Shown here one piece after another: positions 36,975 to 46,747 of a DNA stretch of 46,747 bases. The DNA is from a virus, in the IMG/VR virus record IMGVR_UViG_3300047552_000915, positions 1 to 46,747 of that record. One strand, given 5' to 3'. The position numbers and the translations under genes were made by a program. Position 1 is the first letter of the stretch; each line of letters opens with the position of its first letter. The notes under the pieces were generated by a model, which was not told where the DNA came from, did no database searches, and saw nothing but the letters and a program-made list of their open reading frames with translations.

Positions 36975-37915
36975 TGCCGATAGACAAGAATTTCTATGAT
37001 ACCCTCACGAATTTTGGTTTCGGCGCCATGGCAGCGGGCGGGCAGCCGGGAGCCACTACGCTCGGCGCGCTGGGCTATGGCGGCATGAATGCGTTGCAGG
37101 CGGATGAGCAGCGCAGGCTGAAAGAGGCACAGGAGAAATACCTGGCGCAGAACATGCTGAACAAACAGATCGAGAACGCCACCCTGCTGCGTGGCATCAA
37201 CGCCCGCAATCGCTATCAGGGTCTTGCCCCGGTAACTCTCCCCGGAGTACCGGAAGAACTCATGGGAAGCGGCCCGATCGGTGGCGCGCAGGGCGGCGGA
37301 AGCCGAGCGGATGCCATTGCCTACGGGGAGGAGTGGCCAACTACACCGGATGAGGCGCGGCAAGCATTAGGCATGGAGGGAATCTCCGAATATAAAGCCA
37401 AGGCGTTGACGGACTGGCTGAACAAGAACGAGATGACCGCCTACCAAAAGCAGCGCCTTGGGATTATGGCGAGCCGTGGCAGCGGTGGCGGTGGCTCTGG
37501 CGGCAAACCCAAGGACACCGGCCCTACCACCCTGAAGAATTTTATTGGCCGCCTCAGCATGGAATATCCCGACATGATAGATCCAGAGACAAAATACTGG
37601 TCGGATGCGATAGATCCAGCCATGGCGCAGCGGCTGGAGCGCAGCTTCATGAAGAACTACCGCTCGGTGAAAGACTTTGAGGGGGCCTACGCGCAGACGA
37701 TGGACGAAGTGACCGGCGGCAGGGGCTTCACGATGGAGGGCGAGTGGAATCCCTTTGCCGACAATCGCTATTCTGTGCCGGGTATGGAGGACGCTCAACA
37801 GGAAGGAGCGCCCGCCTACTCACCGGAGGATATTGCCTTCACGGCGCAGAAGCATGGCATTTCAGAGGATGAAGTAAGGAAAAGGCTTGGAATCTCCGCA
37901 ACCGGGGGACGCTGA
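36974..37915 (+). CDS. Internal virion-type protein before the polyvalent gene
   Basis: The 313-residue protein starts MPIDKNFYDTLTNFGFGAMAAGG, a short hydrophobic region, followed by charged helices (EQRRLKEAQEKYLAQNMLN), a glycine-rich linker (ASRGSGGGGSGGKPKD) and a C-terminal TLKNFIGRLSMEYPDMI domain. Its one-base overlaps join the ejection set and the giant gene. Function is unknown, likely virion-associated. Confidence 0.6.
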   Translation: MPIDKNFYDTLTNFGFGAMAAGGQPGATTLGALGYGGMNALQADEQRRLKEAQEKYLAQNMLNKQIENATLLRGINARNRYQGLAPVTLPGVPEELMGSGPIGGAQGGGSRADAIAYGEEWPTTPDEARQALGMEGISEYKAKALTDWLNKNEMTAYQKQRLGIMASRGSGGGGSGGKPKDTGPTTLKNFIGRLSMEYPDMIDPETKYWSDAIDPAMAQRLERSFMKNYRSVKDFEGAYAQTMDEVTGGRGFTMEGEWNPFADNRYSVPGMEDAQQEGAPAYSPEDIAFTAQKHGISEDEVRKRLGISATGGR

Positions 37916-40900
37916 TGCCCAGGGATTTATTCGAGGGACAGACAGCCGCTCCGCAGACTCCCTCCATGCCTCGCCAGCCCAGGGATTTATTTGCAGGACA
38001 GACGCGCCAGCAGGAGGTTGATTCCTACGAGCAGCAGGGCGGCGGCTTTCTGCCCGCGATGGAGCGTGGTTTCCGCAGGCAGAAACAGTCATTGCTTGCC
38101 GCCACGGAGCAGGGAACGCGAAACAACATTGACATAAAGAGGCGCCTGCTTGAAGGGGCAGACCCAACCAGCCACGGCGCAAAAGTTCTCCAGCAGGAAA
38201 TAGATTTCCTGGAGCAGACTCAGCCCTCTATCGAATCTTCCTTAAGGGGAGAGCAGGAGAAGATAAAGGGCATCCCGATGCACCCGACCATGCAACGGAT
38301 GTCGGAGGCCGGAGCCGGTAAGGAAGGCTTCTTCGATACTGCCGGTGCAATGTGGGATGAGTTTGTCGATTCTCCCGACAAGGCGGGATTTGCCATAGAT
38401 CTTGCCGGGGAGCAGATACCGAACATGGCGGCGACCCTGCTGCTATCGCGTGGTATGGGCGGCCCAGCTATGGGCATGGCCCCCGGTGCGGCGCAGAAGG
38501 CCGCGCAAATGGCGGCGGTTGGCGGAGGCGCTGGCGCAGGTTCTTTCCTTAGCACCTATGGCCCGAATGTAGGTGGCTATCTTGATCAGGGAGAGAGCAT
38601 TGAAACCGCACAGCAGAAGGGGAGAACACGCTCCGCCACGCAGGCTGCGGTGGATGCGGCGACCGGCGCGCTTGTCCCGGTGCGTATCGGCCCGAATCAG
38701 TTTGTGAATATCCCTGCGCAAACCGCGTTGCAGATGGCAGGCGGCGGCGGCGGCGAGTATCTGGCGGCGAAAAGCGTGGGTGAAAACCCGGAGATGCAGG
38801 ATGTGGTGCTGGAGGGCGCACTGGAAGCAATTGGCCTGCCGGGTGATGTTGCGGCGGCGGCAATGGTTCGCCCGACAATAGGCCAGAAAAAACCGGCAGC
38901 GCCGGAAATACAGAGCGGTGAAGTAAGCACGCCCCGGCCCCCGCGTGATTTGCTGGAAGGCCCGAAGATTGCAGGACTGTTGCCAGCTCCGGCCATACGC
39001 CTGCCAGACCAGAGCCAACCGCCGGTGGAGCCGACACTGGCCCTGCCTGCCCCCCGGCCCAGCGAGGCGGAGTTCCGCGTTTCTCCTGAAGGCACGGTAA
39101 CGCGCCCGACGGAAAGCGAAGTGATGCAGCAGATGAAGCTGCGGCAGGAAATGGGCGATATTGGCCTGACGCCGGACGTGATCGAAGCGCAACGCAAGAT
39201 GATGATGCCACGCCCGGTGGAGCAGCCCGCTCCTGCCATGCCCAGACTTCCCGCACCCCGACAGACAGCCGTGGCGAATCCTCCGGCCATGCCCCAGCCG
39301 AAACTGCCGAAGATGGCGGCAACGCGGCAACTTCCCCCAATTGACACGCTTACGCCCCAGACGGCGGAAACCGCTATGGCGCAGGCCGAGCAACTGCATG
39401 ATCGCATGAAAGACCCTGCCGTGAAGGAGGAGATCAAGCGTTATGCGGAACAGGCGGCAGAGATTGCCGTGCAGAAATACCAGAACCGCAAGCCGGAGGC
39501 CGTGAGGCAGAAGCCCGCGCCGGTGAAGGCAGTGGAACGCCAGAGAAAACCCGTTGGCCTGCTGGAGTTTTTGGCGAGCATTGGCGGCCTGCGGGATGAC
39601 CGTGGCGACCTGAAGGCCATGAATGCGGAACTGTGGCATCGCGGTGCGCCATTCCGCCGGAGGCTGGTGAGTGAAAACGGGCAATCACTGGATTACGCAC
39701 GGGAAGCGGCGCAGGAAGCTGGCTATGGAAACTTTGAGACTCAGGCGGATCTGCTGGATGCCATTGATATGGCCTTGTCGGGCAGGCCAGTCTGGCGTCA
39801 GGCGGATCAGGGCTATGTCGCACCGCAACAGCAAACGGATGACCCGGACTATGAGGCATGGTGGAAAGAGCAAGACCTTCTGGGCCGTGCCGAGCAGTAC
39901 GGAATCAACACGGAAAACAGGCCGGTTGCTGATGTAATGGAAGAAGTCGCTGAACGCGAAGCGATTATGGCCGAGGCTGAACTAGCCGATGCGGAGAGAC
40001 GGAAAATAGACGATAGCATCGACGGTGCGTTATTGCAGAATCTTCCCGATGTTGCCGATAAGCTGGAATCCAATGGATTTTTTGATGAATTTGATATACC
40101 ATTCGAGGATGAAGATGCAGGAAGAAGAAGCGCTGTTTTATCTCAACCGCAGTATCCGGCGGAGCAATCTCCTGCGGCAAGCGGCCCGCGAATCCAAGCT
40201 GCCGGACGACCGGCGGATATTGTCGCAACTGGCAAGGATGCAGGATCACGCGACGCGGCTGGCCCAGAAAGCGGTGCGGTTCGCCCGGCAACCGTAGAGC
40301 AAACGCCGGCAGGTGAGCAGGCGGTAATTCCAGGTGCTGAGAAAATCCCAGATCGCCAATTGGCAGAGCGCAAGATGGAAGGCGGCCTCAAGGCCAGCAA
40401 GCCCCAGAAAGCTCCTGGTGAAGACGGTGGGTTATTCGATACCGGCGCGCGGCAGCAGACGGATATTTTTGATGCTCCCACAACTAAAAGGCAGTGGGAC
40501 GATCTTACCCAGAGCGGTCAGATAAAGAATCTCTCGCAGGAGCAGCTTGCGGAAACTTACCAATCGTTGACAAAAGCCGGGGTGATAAACAAGCCTGTGG
40601 GCAAACCTTCGAAGCTCCCCACCAAACCTACGGAGTCAGCTCCGCAGGTTTCAGAGAAAGAACCCATTAAACTCACCAAGCGCGGAGACTTCTACGAAGC
40701 ATATGGTGAGGATGCGCGGCTCATTGCCAAAGAGCTTGAGCTTGCTGTGACAAAGCGTGACGGCGTGGAAAGCGTTGGACTTCCTGCTCATTCTCTCGAA
40801 GGCAATATCGAAAAACTGGCAGAGGCTGGTATTGATGTGGAGAAGCGGCCCAACATCCGCGCCTCATACTTTGAAGATATTGGGTATGGGCCTCGCTTCC

Positions 40901-43900
40901 ATGACATGAATTATGACGAACAAAAATTGCTTCTGGAGGAAATGGGAATTCAAATTCCGCCAAATAAACAGTCCTACGCGACAAAGCTTTCTGAAGCTAA
41001 AAAGGTCGCGGTGATGAAGGCGCAAAAAGCCATATTTGAACGTCTTAGTGGTGCTGAAAAGATAACGCAAAAATCTGGGCCGAAATCCTCGAAAACGGAA
41101 AGTAGCCAGCCAGCGGCAGACTATACCTCAGCAGAGCATCGCCAGAACCTCAAGAAGATGGCAGAAGGCGAACTGTCCATTGATGAGATCAAGGCGCTAT
41201 TCCAGCGCGCCAAGGCATCCAAAGAAGCAATCCTCGCCGAAGCGCAGAAGCTTACCAAAGACCAGATTTCTAAGCAATTTGGGGTTAGTGGTCGTCGCGG
41301 CGACGAAACAAAAGACTGGATGGTGAAGCAGGCTTATAGCGAAGTCTTGCGCGATTTCTACATGGGTGATAGCTTCTCATGGTCGCCCTTCGAGGAAAAG
41401 TTCGATGCCGCCGTTGAGCGCCTGGTTATGGCGCAGACGCAGAGCGATGTGGATGCAGCAATCAAGCGCCGCGCTGAACGTGATGTAGAGCGCAAGAAGC
41501 ATGCTGACTCCATTGTAAAAAGCCTGACTAATCCGCAAACGCTGGAAGAATACCGCGTTTTTGCCAATGAATATGGCGTAGCAAAATTCACTGACGAGCA
41601 GCTTGCTAATTATGATGCCCTGGTCGCAGAGGCCACCAGCGAGAAGCGCAAGATCGAAAAAGCGCAGGCCGCCACCGTGAAGGGCGTCGAAACCCCTGAC
41701 GGCATCGAGGCGGAGATCATCGAGACGAAGCACACGCAAAAAGGCCATGACCTGTTCGTGGTACGCCTGAGCGACAGAGTGGAGAAAGATGTCTATAACG
41801 CCCTGAACACCACGGCAAAACGCCTTGGTGGGTATTATTCCTCTTACCGCGGAAACGGCGCGACTCCTGGCTTCCAGTTCACCACTCGCCAGGCTGCTGA
41901 AAGCTTTGTCGCGGCATCGAAGGGCGAAACCGTTACGGCCGAGAAAGGTCGCAAGCCGGAAACCCGCGCCGAGAAGCTGCGCGCACAGGGCGAAAAGCTG
42001 ATCGAGGCAGGCGAGGCTTCGATGGGGCAAGAACGCAAGGTCAATACCCACCGCCGCGCGACTATGGCAGCAGGTGCAGAAGCTAATGCTGCTGCAGAAA
42101 TTGCCATGGGCAAGACTATGAAAGCGATTGCCGACAAGATCGAATCCGGCACGGCAGGTATGCTGGAGAATATCAACGCCCGCACTGAGATTGAAACCCT
42201 CCATGGCATCATGCGCCAGGCCATGTATAAATCCGACCGCAAAGCGGAAAACTCTAATTTGAGTTATGCCGAGCGGGAAGAGTTAAAGCGCCGCAAGTTC
42301 GACGCTGCTGACGCCCGCAATATCGAGTACCCGTTCCCCGCCTTCCATGTGGACAACGTGCTGCGTTCAGCAGCGGAAATTGGGTCTAAGTCCGGCTTCA
42401 AGCAATTGGGTCAGCATTTGGCAAAGCTCCAAAGGGAGGCCGTGAAGAAGAAGGAAAACCTTATTCAAGTTCGCGACCCTAAATATATTGCCAAGGTGAA
42501 GGAAGCCGCAGAGCAATATGAACACGTCATGGGCTGGCTCGCTGATCGAGGTGTTACCGATTACATGCGCGTGCAGCGCCTGGGCCTGACCAATATGCCA
42601 TTGCTACGCCAGGCCGTGCGCGAATACTCCGCACTGATGTCGGAGAAGCCGAAAGCTGATCCCATCAAGGAAGCCGAGCGCGCATTGGTAGGCAAGAAGT
42701 GGGAGGGGTATTTCCCTACCCCCGCCTCGCTCGCGGAGCGTATGGCCGACGAGCTGGATGTGAACGAAGGGCACACGGTGCTGGAGCCCAGCGCGGGCAA
42801 GGGAAGCCTGATCGATGCCGTCGTTGCTGCAGGTGCTAACCCTGCCAATGTTGACGCGCTGGAGATTGTCACCGACCTGCAAAATATCCTGAAGCTGAAG
42901 GGATATAACGTGGTGGGACGTAATTTCTTGGAACATGAGGAGAGTTACGACCGCATCATCATGAACCCGCCTTTCGAGAACGGGCAGGATATTGATCATG
43001 TGCGCCATGCGTACTCGCTGTTGAAACCCGGTGGGCGCATTGCTGCCATCATGTCTGAGGGGCCATTCTACCGCAGCGACAAGAAAGCTACCGAGTTCCG
43101 CGACTGGCTGGAGAGCGTAGGAGGCTCCTCGGAGAAGCTGCCGGAAGGCTCGTTTAAGGACAGCGACAGATCAACCGGCGTTGCCACGCGCATGGTAATT
43201 ATCGACAAGCCAGAAATATCCTACCGCCGCGAGCCTGCCGCCGCACCCTCGCAGCGCATACGGATAGAGCGCAAGGCGAACTGGACGCGCAATGAAAAGC
43301 GCGTGGCGGCGGAGATGAAGCGCCTTGCCAGCCAGCGTTTTGGCGATGGGCTGAAGCTGGACTATGTGGATTCCATCACGGATTCCAGCGGCATGAGGGT
43401 GACGGGCTTTTATCGCCCCGGCGACATGACGGTGGGCGAGGCGCTGGCGGTGATTGCCATGAGCGAGAAGCCCTACAATACCCTGAACCACGAAGGCATC
43501 CACCATCTGCGCCGCATCGGTGCGCTGGACGGTGTTTGGGATGCCCTCAGCAAGGTAGCGGCGAACCGCTGGATCAAGCAGTACCGCATTGAGGAGGCCT
43601 ATCCCAATGACGGCAGCATGACGCCCCGCCGGTTACGGGAGCTGCATGTAGAGGAGGCCATTGCCGAAGCCTTCGCGGATTACGTCAGCGGGAAAGGTGG
43701 CATGCGCCCCCCTGCGATTACCGAGGCATTCCGCAAGATAAAGGCCTTCTTCGACAGCCTCCGCAATTACCTGAAGGGCGAGGGCTTTACCTCGTGGCGT
43801 TCCATCTTTGAGGATATTGCCAGCGGAAAATCAGCACAGCCGCAGGCGGAGTATGGCGGCGAGCTTGCCCCTGCGATGTTCCAGAAAGCACCGCCCACGG

Positions 43901-46608
43901 AGAGCGAGGCCTTCAAGAAATGGTTCGGTGACAGCAAGGTGGTTGATGCGGAAGGTAAGCCGCTGGTGGTTTATCATGGGACTGGCCCTGGCGCAGATAT
44001 AGAGTCTTTCTTGCCGAAAGGCGGGCGAGATGGTGAATGGCAGGATGCTCTTAAGCACTTTAGGGAAGCACAGCGCAATAATAAACAATATGGGTATTTT
44101 CATTTCCGCAATGGCAGCTTCTTCAGCCCGTTCCCAGAGTATGCTGGGAACTATACGGCGGAGGGTTCTGGGGCTATGTATCCTGCCTATATTAAGGCAG
44201 AGAATCCCGTCTACTTCGACCAGAAAACAAAAGAAGTCACGGGTACTGATCCGAATAAAACCCCTGATGCGCTTATCTTACATGTTGGAGGAGTAATCAA
44301 CGAGGTAGCAGTCATAGACCCCACCCAAGTTAAGTCTATATTTAACCAAGGCACCTTCGATCCCAGTGATGCGCGCATATTGTTCCAGCGCAGCCTGCCC
44401 AAAGAGCAATCCGAGAGGCTGGGCAAGACCCGTGCAGGCCGCGCGCTGCGTGACTGGCTGGCAGAAACCACGGGCCTTACTTCAGAGATGCGCAACCCGA
44501 AGGCCTATAATTCCGGCAGCCTGTTTGTGCGCAAGCTGGTGCAATCCAATGACGGGGTGCTGAAATATCTGGAGAACGCCTACAACAGCAAGACGATTGG
44601 AGAGATTCGCAAGATGCTGTGGGCGGAGGCCGGAGCCGATGCCGGAACGGGCGCCACTTACGAGGAAGCGGTGGATCGCTATGCCATCAGCCGAATCAAC
44701 CGCCTTGGCCGCGCACTAAAGCCCTTTGATAAGAAGGAGTGGCCCAAGGTGACGAAGCTGCTCCAGAACCCGGCGCTGCTGGAGAAGCACAAGGATAAGC
44801 CCATCGGCAAAGCTGCGCAGGAAATAAGAAAGATTCTGGACGAGAACGCCAAGTATCTGAACGAGGGCGGCTTTGAGTTCAAGGCGATGGAGGGATATTT
44901 CCCCCGCGTCTATGACGCGGAGAAGGTGGCGCGCAATGAAAATGAATTCCTGCGCAGCGCCATGAAAGCCTATCAGGCCACTTACGGTGAGGAGCTTGAT
45001 TCCGGCGAAATGGCTTCACTGGCAGAGGCGTGGCTGGGCAGGATTTTGCTGCAAGGTCGTGGCATTCAGGCCAACGATATGGAGTTTTCCTATATCAACA
45101 CCTCGATGCCAAGGCCGAAGTTCACCAAGCCGCGCAGCCTTTCCAAAGAGGCCGACGAGATTATGCGGCCCTTCCTGCAACAAGACCCCTTTGAGGCGGT
45201 GTATCACCACGTCTGGCGCTCTACCCGCATGGTGGAGTTCAAGAAGCGATTCGGCGGCGAGAAGTGGCCGCAGCTCAAGGCGCGGCTGATAGAAGAAGGA
45301 TTGGACGGTAACGCCATCTCCGAAGTGGTGGGCGCCATCCAGTCTGCTACAGGCACCATGCCGGATCGCGTGACCAGCACCACCCGCAGCGTGCTTTCCT
45401 GGGCGCGGCTTTACACCTACCTGCGCTTCCTCGACAAGACCGCGCTTTACCAGATTCAGGAATTGATGGTGACGGGAATGCGCACGGGGAACGCATTGGA
45501 CAGCCTGCAATCCATCAAAGACACGCTGAAGGCGCTGGCCAAGACCGGCGATATGAAAGAAACCATCCAGCTTGCCGAGGACGTGCTGGGCATTACCGGA
45601 GAGGTTGCGGAAGATCTGGTGCTTGATGCCCGCTTTGGTGGCGCATTGGATGACAAGCTGCCCATGCTGCTGGCGCAGAAGTTCTTCCGTGGCACCTTCC
45701 TGACGCAGGCGACGGCGGCCTCGCGCATTGCGGCGCTGAAAAGCGGCCAGCGGTTTATGCTTCGTCTGGCGCAGCATGTTTCCGGCGATACGGCCCGACG
45801 CCGAAGCAGCGAGTTCCTGCTGCGCGAGCTTGGCATTCCGAAGGGCAGGGAAGCGGCCTTCTCCCGCTGGTTGCTGAACCAGAACAACAATCCACAGGCA
45901 ACGGAGATGTATCACACGGCACTGGCCCGGTTCACGGATCAGGTGATTATGCGGCCCAAACATGCGGAGCGGCAGCGATTTGCCGGGCATCCGGTGTTCT
46001 CGCTTTTCTACCAGTTGCAGGCTTACATTATGAGCTTCTCGAAGAACGTGCTGCTGCGCATGGGAAACACCACCAGCGAAGCCTTCGCCAGCGGCAAGGG
46101 GTACACCATGGCCGACAGAATAGCCTTCCTTGGGCCTGCGCTTGCCCTTCCTCTAATGGTGGCAGTGGCCGGTGGCATGTGGGAGCTGCGGGATGAAGTG
46201 CTATTCAAGCGCCCGGATGCAAAGAAACAGGAGCCTTGGCAGGATGCCCTGAAGGTTGCCAGCGCCTCCGGCCTGTTCGGTGCTTTTGACCCCTACCTGA
46301 ATATGTTCCTGAGCCTGCGCTACCGCAAAGACCCGGCCAATGCGCTTTCAGGCCCGCTCCTGAGCGAGATATTCGCCACGATCAAAACTATGGGCGAATA
46401 CACGTTCAACAACAGCCCGCGCACGAACTCGGCGGAGCGCGCGGCGGCGAAGGATGTTTACGACATGGGAGTCAAGCCAGCAGCAAACGGACTGGTAAGC
46501 CTGGCCCCACTCCCTGCATTGGTTCGCTATGGTATAATCCAGACAGTAGGCCACCCGGAAACAAGAGAGGCTTTTGTGTCCGGCATCGCAGGCAAAGAAA
46601 GGAGATAG
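37915..46608 (+). CDS. Giant polyvalent protein: methylase, zincin-like peptidase, ADP-ribosyltransferase-like domains
   Basis: The 2897-residue protein appears to be an ejected multi-domain polypeptide. Two near-identical starts (PRDLFEGQT, PRDLFAGQT) precede a Gly/Ala-rich, membrane-like region (about 142-330), a long Pro/Gln linker and the segments VIPGAEKIPDRQLAERK (about 803) and GLFDTG (about 840) typical of polyvalent proteins. LGGYYSSYRG lies near 1306. A methyltransferase follows: GYFPTP (1598-1603), EPSAGKG (1624-1630), NPPF (1684-1687). A zincin-like site is HEGIHH (1859-1864) with a downstream EEAIAEAF. An ADP-ribosyltransferase-like domain has VVYHGT (2018-2023) and FFS (2069-2071). 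The C-terminal 750 residues are helical and end with a hydrophobic stretch. It probably defends injected DNA and reprograms the host. Confidence 0.85.
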   Translation: MPRDLFEGQTAAPQTPSMPRQPRDLFAGQTRQQEVDSYEQQGGGFLPAMERGFRRQKQSLLAATEQGTRNNIDIKRRLLEGADPTSHGAKVLQQEIDFLEQTQPSIESSLRGEQEKIKGIPMHPTMQRMSEAGAGKEGFFDTAGAMWDEFVDSPDKAGFAIDLAGEQIPNMAATLLLSRGMGGPAMGMAPGAAQKAAQMAAVGGGAGAGSFLSTYGPNVGGYLDQGESIETAQQKGRTRSATQAAVDAATGALVPVRIGPNQFVNIPAQTALQMAGGGGGEYLAAKSVGENPEMQDVVLEGALEAIGLPGDVAAAAMVRPTIGQKKPAAPEIQSGEVSTPRPPRDLLEGPKIAGLLPAPAIRLPDQSQPPVEPTLALPAPRPSEAEFRVSPEGTVTRPTESEVMQQMKLRQEMGDIGLTPDVIEAQRKMMMPRPVEQPAPAMPRLPAPRQTAVANPPAMPQPKLPKMAATRQLPPIDTLTPQTAETAMAQAEQLHDRMKDPAVKEEIKRYAEQAAEIAVQKYQNRKPEAVRQKPAPVKAVERQRKPVGLLEFLASIGGLRDDRGDLKAMNAELWHRGAPFRRRLVSENGQSLDYAREAAQEAGYGNFETQADLLDAIDMALSGRPVWRQADQGYVAPQQQTDDPDYEAWWKEQDLLGRAEQYGINTENRPVADVMEEVAEREAIMAEAELADAERRKIDDSIDGALLQNLPDVADKLESNGFFDEFDIPFEDEDAGRRSAVLSQPQYPAEQSPAASGPRIQAAGRPADIVATGKDAGSRDAAGPESGAVRPATVEQTPAGEQAVIPGAEKIPDRQLAERKMEGGLKASKPQKAPGEDGGLFDTGARQQTDIFDAPTTKRQWDDLTQSGQIKNLSQEQLAETYQSLTKAGVINKPVGKPSKLPTKPTESAPQVSEKEPIKLTKRGDFYEAYGEDARLIAKELELAVTKRDGVESVGLPAHSLEGNIEKLAEAGIDVEKRPNIRASYFEDIGYGPRFHDMNYDEQKLLLEEMGIQIPPNKQSYATKLSEAKKVAVMKAQKAIFERLSGAEKITQKSGPKSSKTESSQPAADYTSAEHRQNLKKMAEGELSIDEIKALFQRAKASKEAILAEAQKLTKDQISKQFGVSGRRGDETKDWMVKQAYSEVLRDFYMGDSFSWSPFEEKFDAAVERLVMAQTQSDVDAAIKRRAERDVERKKHADSIVKSLTNPQTLEEYRVFANEYGVAKFTDEQLANYDALVAEATSEKRKIEKAQAATVKGVETPDGIEAEIIETKHTQKGHDLFVVRLSDRVEKDVYNALNTTAKRLGGYYSSYRGNGATPGFQFTTRQAAESFVAASKGETVTAEKGRKPETRAEKLRAQGEKLIEAGEASMGQERKVNTHRRATMAAGAEANAAAEIAMGKTMKAIADKIESGTAGMLENINARTEIETLHGIMRQAMYKSDRKAENSNLSYAEREELKRRKFDAADARNIEYPFPAFHVDNVLRSAAEIGSKSGFKQLGQHLAKLQREAVKKKENLIQVRDPKYIAKVKEAAEQYEHVMGWLADRGVTDYMRVQRLGLTNMPLLRQAVREYSALMSEKPKADPIKEAERALVGKKWEGYFPTPASLAERMADELDVNEGHTVLEPSAGKGSLIDAVVAAGANPANVDALEIVTDLQNILKLKGYNVVGRNFLEHEESYDRIIMNPPFENGQDIDHVRHAYSLLKPGGRIAAIMSEGPFYRSDKKATEFRDWLESVGGSSEKLPEGSFKDSDRSTGVATRMVIIDKPEISYRREPAAAPSQRIRIERKANWTRNEKRVAAEMKRLASQRFGDGLKLDYVDSITDSSGMRVTGFYRPGDMTVGEALAVIAMSEKPYNTLNHEGIHHLRRIGALDGVWDALSKVAANRWIKQYRIEEAYPNDGSMTPRRLRELHVEEAIAEAFADYVSGKGGMRPPAITEAFRKIKAFFDSLRNYLKGEGFTSWRSIFEDIASGKSAQPQAEYGGELAPAMFQKAPPTESEAFKKWFGDSKVVDAEGKPLVVYHGTGPGADIESFLPKGGRDGEWQDALKHFREAQRNNKQYGYFHFRNGSFFSPFPEYAGNYTAEGSGAMYPAYIKAENPVYFDQKTKEVTGTDPNKTPDALILHVGGVINEVAVIDPTQVKSIFNQGTFDPSDARILFQRSLPKEQSERLGKTRAGRALRDWLAETTGLTSEMRNPKAYNSGSLFVRKLVQSNDGVLKYLENAYNSKTIGEIRKMLWAEAGADAGTGATYEEAVDRYAISRINRLGRALKPFDKKEWPKVTKLLQNPALLEKHKDKPIGKAAQEIRKILDENAKYLNEGGFEFKAMEGYFPRVYDAEKVARNENEFLRSAMKAYQATYGEELDSGEMASLAEAWLGRILLQGRGIQANDMEFSYINTSMPRPKFTKPRSLSKEADEIMRPFLQQDPFEAVYHHVWRSTRMVEFKKRFGGEKWPQLKARLIEEGLDGNAISEVVGAIQSATGTMPDRVTSTTRSVLSWARLYTYLRFLDKTALYQIQELMVTGMRTGNALDSLQSIKDTLKALAKTGDMKETIQLAEDVLGITGEVAEDLVLDARFGGALDDKLPMLLAQKFFRGTFLTQATAASRIAALKSGQRFMLRLAQHVSGDTARRRSSEFLLRELGIPKGREAAFSRWLLNQNNNPQATEMYHTALARFTDQVIMRPKHAERQRFAGHPVFSLFYQLQAYIMSFSKNVLLRMGNTTSEAFASGKGYTMADRIAFLGPALALPLMVAVAGGMWELRDEVLFKRPDAKKQEPWQDALKVASASGLFGAFDPYLNMFLSLRYRKDPANALSGPLLSEIFATIKTMGEYTFNNSPRTNSAERAAAKDVYDMGVKPAANGLVSLAPLPALVRYGIIQTVGHPETREAFVSGIAGKERR

Positions 46609-46610
46609 GC

Positions 46611-46747
46611 ATGGCGCAGCCACCGCAACAAGGTTGGAAGATCGACAAGCATATCCCGGTGGCGGTGATTCTTGCCATCATCCTGCAAACCTTTGGCGCG
46701 ATCTGGTGGGCTTCCAGCGTCACCACGCGCATTGAGGCGCTGGAAAG
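46611..46747 (+). CDS. Small membrane protein, cut by the right edge
   Basis: The gene starts two bases after the polyvalent stop with AAAGGAGA upstream, and 45 codons are visible before the edge. After a short polar stretch (MAQPPQQGWKIDKH) comes one hydrophobic helix (IPVAVILAIILQTFGAIWW), then polar SSVTTRIEALE, which looks like the start of a coiled coil. This topology fits an inner-membrane spanin subunit or a small holin-like accessory of the lysis module, often located here. No function is proved. Confidence 0.65.
   Translation, partial: MAQPPQQGWKIDKHIPVAVILAIILQTFGAIWWASSVTTRIEALE

Noticed and set aside
40025-40297. Nested rightward frame of 90 codons within the polyvalent gene
   Set aside because: Although helix-like, it has no clear ribosome-binding site, and the main frame there keeps polyvalent-type linker sequence continuing into VIPGAEKI, so dual coding is not supported.
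1-46747. tRNA genes, CRISPR arrays, integrase, attachment sites and insertion sequences
   Set aside because: I looked for cloverleaf-like, regularly spaced repeat, tyrosine/serine recombinase and terminal inverted repeat patterns by eye and saw none; short or degenerate cases could be missed.

Overview
The window is a segment of a tailed double-stranded DNA phage (free or integrated) of a Gram-negative, most likely alphaproteobacterial, host. The phage call rests on a large terminase, portal, scaffold-like protein, major capsid protein, connector/tail proteins, glycine/alanine-rich ejection-type proteins and an 8.7 kb polyvalent-protein gene. There is no tape-measure or contractile-tail module, so a short-tailed, podovirus-like particle fits best. 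The host guess rests on a GapR-like (DUF2312) protein, a tiny lipoprotein of a type I associate with alphaproteobacteria, and lipopolysaccharide-type heptose genes. No integrase, tRNA, rRNA, CRISPR array or insertion sequence is visible. A repressor with divergent controlled promoters suggests a temperate or formerly temperate phage.

Layout. 1-1.6 kb is the control region: a leftward gene cut by the edge, a small lipoprotein, a leftward repressor and a rightward Cro-like gene. Four copies of one palindromic operator (core TCGTAT-N4-ATACGA) lie in or next to the promoters. 1.7-7.2 kb is the early/replication region, running rightward with mostly 1-4 base gene overlaps: GapR-like protein, VRR-NUC nuclease, phage Dam-type methylase, several small proteins, a replication organiser, a DnaB-type helicase and a DUF5681-type protein. 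7.2-17.9 kb is a sugar-biosynthesis block with the large terminase gene embedded in it. 18-37.9 kb holds the head, connector, tail and ejection genes, interrupted by two more glycan genes (a family 2 glycosyltransferase and a methyltransferase-heptosyltransferase fusion). 37.9-46.6 kb is one giant polyvalent gene, followed by a small membrane protein cut by the right edge.

The most remarkable content is the carbohydrate system. A two-gene transketolase could make sedoheptulose 7-phosphate. A GmhA-like isomerase, a stand-alone HldE-type kinase and a stand-alone HldE-type nucleotidyltransferase could convert it toward a nucleotide-activated heptose. Two SDR epimerase/dehydratases, a 2OG-Fe(II) oxygenase, an LIC12192-type sporadic carbohydrate cluster protein, a small HAD protein and two or three methyltransferases could tailor it, and a family 9 (heptosyltransferase-type) enzyme could transfer it. 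The genes are woven between terminase, capsid and connector genes in the same direction with translational overlaps, so they are probably expressed with them. Possible targets are the host outer-membrane glycan (receptor alteration or superinfection exclusion) or a virion component; the sequence does not decide which.

Limits: all functional calls come from reading motifs and remembered family patterns, without database searches. Start sites were chosen from ribosome-binding sites and gene overlaps.
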